A stretch of 64,000 bases of DNA from Desulfomicrobium escambiense DSM 10707 (GTDB lineage: Bacteria; Desulfobacterota; Desulfovibrionia; Desulfovibrionales; Desulfomicrobiaceae): NCBI RefSeq assembly GCF_000428825.1, contig NZ_AUAR01000005.1, forward strand, positions 124,001 to 188,000, in the 5' to 3' direction. The translations under genes were made by a program, and so were the position numbers. Under the pieces are notes generated by a model. That model worked only from the letters and a program-made list of their open reading frames with translations. It was not told the origin of the DNA and searched no databases. This document shows positions 62,621 through 64,000 of this stretch, in pieces (position 1 is the stretch's first letter; each line of letters starts with the position of its first letter).

Positions 62621-63820
62621 GTGACGGCCGACGAGCGCGGTTTGCGTAGGACGCTCCTGACCCTCAATGTCTTTGCGGCCCTGAAGATGACGCTCTTTCC
62701 CATGGCCGTCATCACCCTCTTCTGGAAGGACGAGATCGGCCTGTCGCTGACCGAGATCCTGACCCTGCAGGTGTTCTTCTCCCTGGCCAGCGTCGTGATG
62801 GAATACCCTTCGGGCTACGTCAGCGACCGGCTCGGGTACCGCTTCGCCCTTGTCACGGCCTGCGTCTTCGGGCTCCTGGGCTGGGGGTGGTATCTTGCCG
62901 CTGAGACCTTCTGGGGCGTCCTGCTGGCGGAGCTGCTGCTCGGGGTGAGCTACGCCTTCATCAGCGGCTCCGACACGGCGCTTCTCTTCGAAAGCCTGCG
63001 GGCCGCCGACAGGGTGGATCTCTACGCGCGTTGCGACGGACGCATGGTCGGCTGGGCCCAGGGCGGCGAGGCGGCCGGGGCGCTTATGGCGGGCTTCATG
63101 TACGCCCAGTGGCCGCTCATGCCCTTTGTGGCGCAGATCGCCGTCTGGACCCTGGCCCTGGGGCTGTGCCTGAGCCTGCGAGAGCCCGTCGGGGATGACG
63201 GCGGACATGTCACCTCCCATCTGGCCGAGGCTCTGGGTGTGTGTCGCCTGGCCTTCACCAGCCCGGCCATCCGGTCGACCATCCTGAGCGGGACGCTTCT
63301 GGGTCTGGCCTCCTTCTACATGGTCTGGCTCATCCAACCCCACATGCAGGCCTGCGGCGTTCCTCTGAGCTGGTTCGGCCCGGCCTGGGCCGGCGCCAAC
63401 CTGGTCGTGGCCCTGGCCGCCTCAGGCAGCCACAGGGTGCAGCGGAGCATCGGCATGCGGGGCATGTACGGGCTCTTCTTCCTGCTCATCGTCGCCGCCT
63501 ATGCCGGCCTTGGCTTTTCCACAGCCCTGGGAAGCTTTGCCTTCTACTACCTGCTCACGGCCATGCGCGGCCTGCAGGGCCCGCTCATGCGCTCCCGGCT
63601 GCAGGCCCTGAGCGAGCGCCGCAACCGGGCGAGCATCCTTTCTCTGCACAGCCTGGTGTTCCGGTTGGGCTTCGTCCTGACCGGCCCCCTGGTGGGCCGA
63701 CTGGCCGATGCCGAAGGGTTGCCCGCGACCTTCCTGACCCTGGCCTGTGCATTTGCGGTGGCGCTGCCCCTGGTGGGAAGAGAATTTTTGCGCCGCAACC
63801 ATCCGGATTCCAAAATCTAG
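62621..63820 (+). CDS. MFS transporter
   Basis: A 399-aa major facilitator protein with about twelve hydrophobic segments. The loop after TM2 (GYVSDRLGYRFALV) matches the MFS motif GxxxDRxGRR. GTG 62621 chosen because AGGGAGG lies five bases upstream; GTG 62615 is an alternative within that site. It begins 54 bases after the acyltransferase gene in the same direction, so cotranscription is likely. Substrate unknown. Confidence 0.88.
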   Translation: MTADERGLRRTLLTLNVFAALKMTLFPMAVITLFWKDEIGLSLTEILTLQVFFSLASVVMEYPSGYVSDRLGYRFALVTACVFGLLGWGWYLAAETFWGVLLAELLLGVSYAFISGSDTALLFESLRAADRVDLYARCDGRMVGWAQGGEAAGALMAGFMYAQWPLMPFVAQIAVWTLALGLCLSLREPVGDDGGHVTSHLAEALGVCRLAFTSPAIRSTILSGTLLGLASFYMVWLIQPHMQACGVPLSWFGPAWAGANLVVALAASGSHRVQRSIGMRGMYGLFFLLIVAAYAGLGFSTALGSFAFYYLLTAMRGLQGPLMRSRLQALSERRNRASILSLHSLVFRLGFVLTGPLVGRLADAEGLPATFLTLACAFAVALPLVGREFLRRNHPDSKI

Positions 63821-63855
63821 TTTGCCCTTCCACAATGCTTTGGAGGCCGTGTGGA

Positions 63856-64000
63856 AAAGGTTTCGGTTGCCGCAGCGAGTCGGATCGATTAAGAATGACT
63901 CCGTTCCGCTGATCCACTTCAGGAGCCTGGGAACCCGGTGCGAATCCGGGGCGGTCCCGCCACTGTAAGCCCCAAAGGGCGAGCCAGAAAACCGGTCTGA
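63856..64000 (+). promoter_or_regulatory. Cobalamin (B12) riboswitch, 3' end cut by the window
   Basis: The conserved core is clear: CAGGAGCCTGGGAACCCGG, TGCGAATCCGGGGCGGTC, the B12-box CCGCCACTGTAAGCCCC, and GAGCCAGAAAACCGGTCTGA. CGGTT at 63864-63868 can pair with AACCG at 63990-63994, closing the element. It would repress a downstream cobalamin synthesis, transport or B12-independent gene when B12 is present; that gene is beyond the window. The 5' edge is approximate. Confidence 0.93.

Overview
The window is a GC-rich, densely packed bacterial chromosome segment of almost entirely core genes. It most likely comes from a sulfate-reducing member of the Desulfovibrionales. The strongest support is a complete qrcABCD operon (quinone reductase complex). 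Further support comes from an F1Fo operon that begins with paired b'/b subunit genes and carries no a or c subunit gene, an MqnP-type prenyltransferase (futalosine menaquinone route), an LpxI-type lipid A hydrolase, and a complete Gram-negative Bam/Lol/Lpx set. A genus such as Desulfomicrobium is a guess only. I see no prophage, insertion sequence, CRISPR array or integrase.

Layout. 0-2.5 kb, minus strand: first codons of a type I asparaginase, a PlsC-like acyltransferase, and a MarR regulator coupled to a CDF metal exporter behind a palindrome-rich promoter. 2.5-7.2 kb: a small conserved protein coupled to a TrpF-like protein, then a minus-strand group (rhodanese-YceI fusion, triple-PAS protein, exported isochorismatase-like protein, thioesterase); several of these proteins lack the catalytic residue of their family. 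7.3-9.1 kb: minCDE. 9.1-14.1 kb: GNAT, mutM, ChaN-PDZ lipoprotein, PaaK-like ligase, trmI. 14.3-19.6 kb: RNase E/G, queH, hemW and a DEAD-box helicase in one operon. 19.7-21.5 kb: PilZ, ogt, YhcC-like radical SAM. 21.7-27.2 kb: mreBCD-mrdA-rodA. 27.4-33.4 kb: atpF'-F-H-A-G-D-C. 33.5-41.7 kb: glmU, a 59-aa coiled-coil gene, zapA, 6S RNA, rny, ymdB-like, tyrS, mqnP, thrC. 41.7-51.6 kb, minus: lysS-lolC-lolD-bamA-skp-lpxD-fabZ-lpxA-lpxI. 51.6-55.4 kb, minus: hom, apgM-like, ybgC, amidohydrolase, all overlapping. 55.5-55.8 kb: two tRNA-Ser genes. 55.9-61.4 kb: rfbC and qrcABCD. 61.4-63.8 kb: an acyltransferase-3 protein and an MFS transporter. 63.86 kb to the end: a cobalamin riboswitch whose regulated gene lies beyond the window.

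How the genes work together. Three large blocks build the envelope: Mre/Mrd/Rod for shape and elongation, GlmU/Lpx/FabZ for precursors and lipid A, and Bam/Skp/Lol for outer-membrane protein and lipoprotein delivery. Energy conservation is covered by Qrc (periplasmic electrons to menaquinone), MqnP (menaquinone synthesis) and ATP synthase. Hom, ThrC and the ApgM-like protein probably form the threonine branch, with the ApgM-like protein as candidate homoserine kinase. RNase E/G, RNase Y, the DEAD helicase and 6S RNA give an RNA-turnover and transcription-control theme. No clearly novel multi-gene defence or mobile system is visible. The less ordinary material is the group of apparent pseudoenzymes at 2.5-6.7 kb, the metal-sensor-like MarR/CDF pair, the TolB-like extension on BamA, and the ApgM/Hom coupling.
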